Assembly (NCBI RefSeq): GCF_900177675.1
Contig: NZ_FXWM01000001.1
Span: 1,745,001 to 1,809,000 of the forward strand
Reading direction: 5' to 3'
DNA from: Bacillus sp. OV166
GTDB taxonomy: Bacteria; Bacillota; Bacilli; Bacillales; Cytobacillaceae
Length of the DNA stretch: 64,000 nt
The notes beneath the pieces are model-generated. The model did not search any database and was not told where the DNA came from. It saw only the letters and a list, made by a program, of their open reading frames with translations. Both the position numbers and the translations under genes were made by a program. Positions 63,489 through 64,000 of this stretch are shown here, in pieces. The stretch's first letter is position 1, and each line of letters starts with the position of its first letter.

Positions 63489-64000
63489 ATGAAAGATGGA
63501 ACGAATTAGCCGATGTAAAGGATGAGTTAGCTGAGCGTGATTGGTTTATGGGTACGAGCGGTAACCTGGCGATTAAAGTAAGTAATCATCCGCTTCAATT
63601 TTTAGTAACAGCAAGTGGAAAAGATAAACGCAAGCGAACAGATGAAGATTTTTTACTCGTTGATGAATTTGGCCGTGCAGTTGAAGAAACACATTTAAAG
63701 CCCTCAGCAGAGACACTTCTTCATGTCGAAATTTACCGTCGAACCAATGCTGGCTGCAGTCTCCATGTGCATACGATTGATAATAATGTGATCTCAGAAG
63801 TTTATGGTGATAATGGTGAGGTCACATTTAAAGGTCAAGAGTTAATCAAGGCCTTTGATAAGTGGGAAGAGGACGCAGTCTTAACAATACCAATTATTCA
63901 CAATTATGCCCATATCCCGACACTTGCTAATAAGTTTTCTGAACATGTTTCAGGAGATACTGGAGCTATCTTGATTCGCAACCATGGAATAACGGTATGG
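63482..64000 (+). CDS. mtnB: methylthioribulose-1-phosphate dehydratase (partial, 3' end beyond window)
   Basis: A class II aldolase-fold dehydratase. 173 codons are visible from ATG 63482, which overlaps the end of mtnX. Seen: [12 protein letters not shown], the phosphate-loop [10 protein letters not shown], catalytic and metal residues in [15 protein letters not shown] and SLHVHT, and IRNHGITVW at the window edge. mtnD would be expected next in the Bacillus order. Confidence 0.94.
   Translation, partial: MLNERWNELADVKDELAERDWFMGTSGNLAIKVSNHPLQFLVTASGKDKRKRTDEDFLLVDEFGRAVEETHLKPSAETLLHVEIYRRTNAGCSLHVHTIDNNVISEVYGDNGEVTFKGQELIKAFDKWEEDAVLTIPIIHNYAHIPTLANKFSEHVSGDTGAILIRNHGITVW

Overview
This window is chromosomal DNA from a low-GC, endospore-forming member of the Bacillaceae. 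Support for that: an alpha/beta-type spore DNA-binding protein gene, a CotY/CotZ-type coat gene, YjcZ-type mini-proteins, SigI/RsgI, DesK/DesR, an IDEAL-domain protein, LutABC and S-box (SAM-I) leaders, with AGGAGG-type ribosome sites throughout. A class IV polyhydroxyalkanoate (PHA) locus fits a Bacillus/Priestia/Neobacillus-like genome; the genus is inference. I saw no tRNA, rRNA, CRISPR array, prophage or replication origin.

Layout. 1-9.3 kb: an alpha/beta hydrolase cut by the window edge, DesKR, a Bcr/CflA-type efflux pump, a second hydrolase, an IDEAL protein, and a YkoGH-like two-component system beside PepSY and acidic-repeat exported proteins (the kinase gene carries a frameshift). 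9.4-13.1 kb: pabB-pabA-pabC with a coupled nucleotidyltransferase. 13.2-21.7 kb: YcnJ-type copper protein, a permuted papain-like hydrolase, a YczE-type membrane protein, an aminotransferase, one IS1182-family element containing a GC-rich dispersed repeat, an SRPBCC protein and a cadherin-like exported protein. 21.8-32.3 kb: PEP carboxylase, AdhE, an acyl-CoA synthetase remnant, and the PHA genes (phasin-like gene, phaR, phaC, hydrolase, phaQ, phaP). 32.4-43.8 kb: cell-wall, lipid, spore and stress genes (NlpC/P60, uppP, cotZ-like, GDPD, two YjcZ genes, YkvA, FtsH-like, prfC, sigI-rsgI, SASP). 43.9-47.4 kb: remnants of a cdaR-glcD-glcF operon, a DUF3905-like gene, two tiny coupled genes and a B12-binding radical SAM gene. 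47.4-57.7 kb: lutP, lutR, lutABC, then a two-gene 2-oxoacid:ferredoxin oxidoreductase and an ArsR-type regulator. 57.7-64 kb: methionine salvage (mtnK, mtnU, mtnE, mtnWXB) with two SAM-I riboswitches.

How the genes work together. Much of the window handles C2-C4 carbon and redox overflow: lactate import and oxidation (lutP, lutABC), pyruvate or 2-oxoacid oxidation to acyl-CoA with reduced ferredoxin (POR), anaplerosis (ppc), acetyl-CoA to ethanol (adhE), and storage as PHA (phaRC, phaQ, phaP). Visible candidate operators agree with this: LutR and cre boxes around the lut genes, a Rex-like box and a FadR-like box before adhE, a Fur-like box before the POR operon, and a shared PhaQ-type motif before phaQ and beside the paralogous hydrolase at the left edge.

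Most notable signals: adhE sits between a FadR-like operator and the 3' end of an acyl-CoA synthetase gene, as if it had replaced that gene; the glycolate operon has been collapsed by a deletion plus two frameshifts; the hydrolase and its promoter region occur twice; and the POR is packed into two fused polypeptides behind a Fur-like box. No wholly new defence or mobile system was found.
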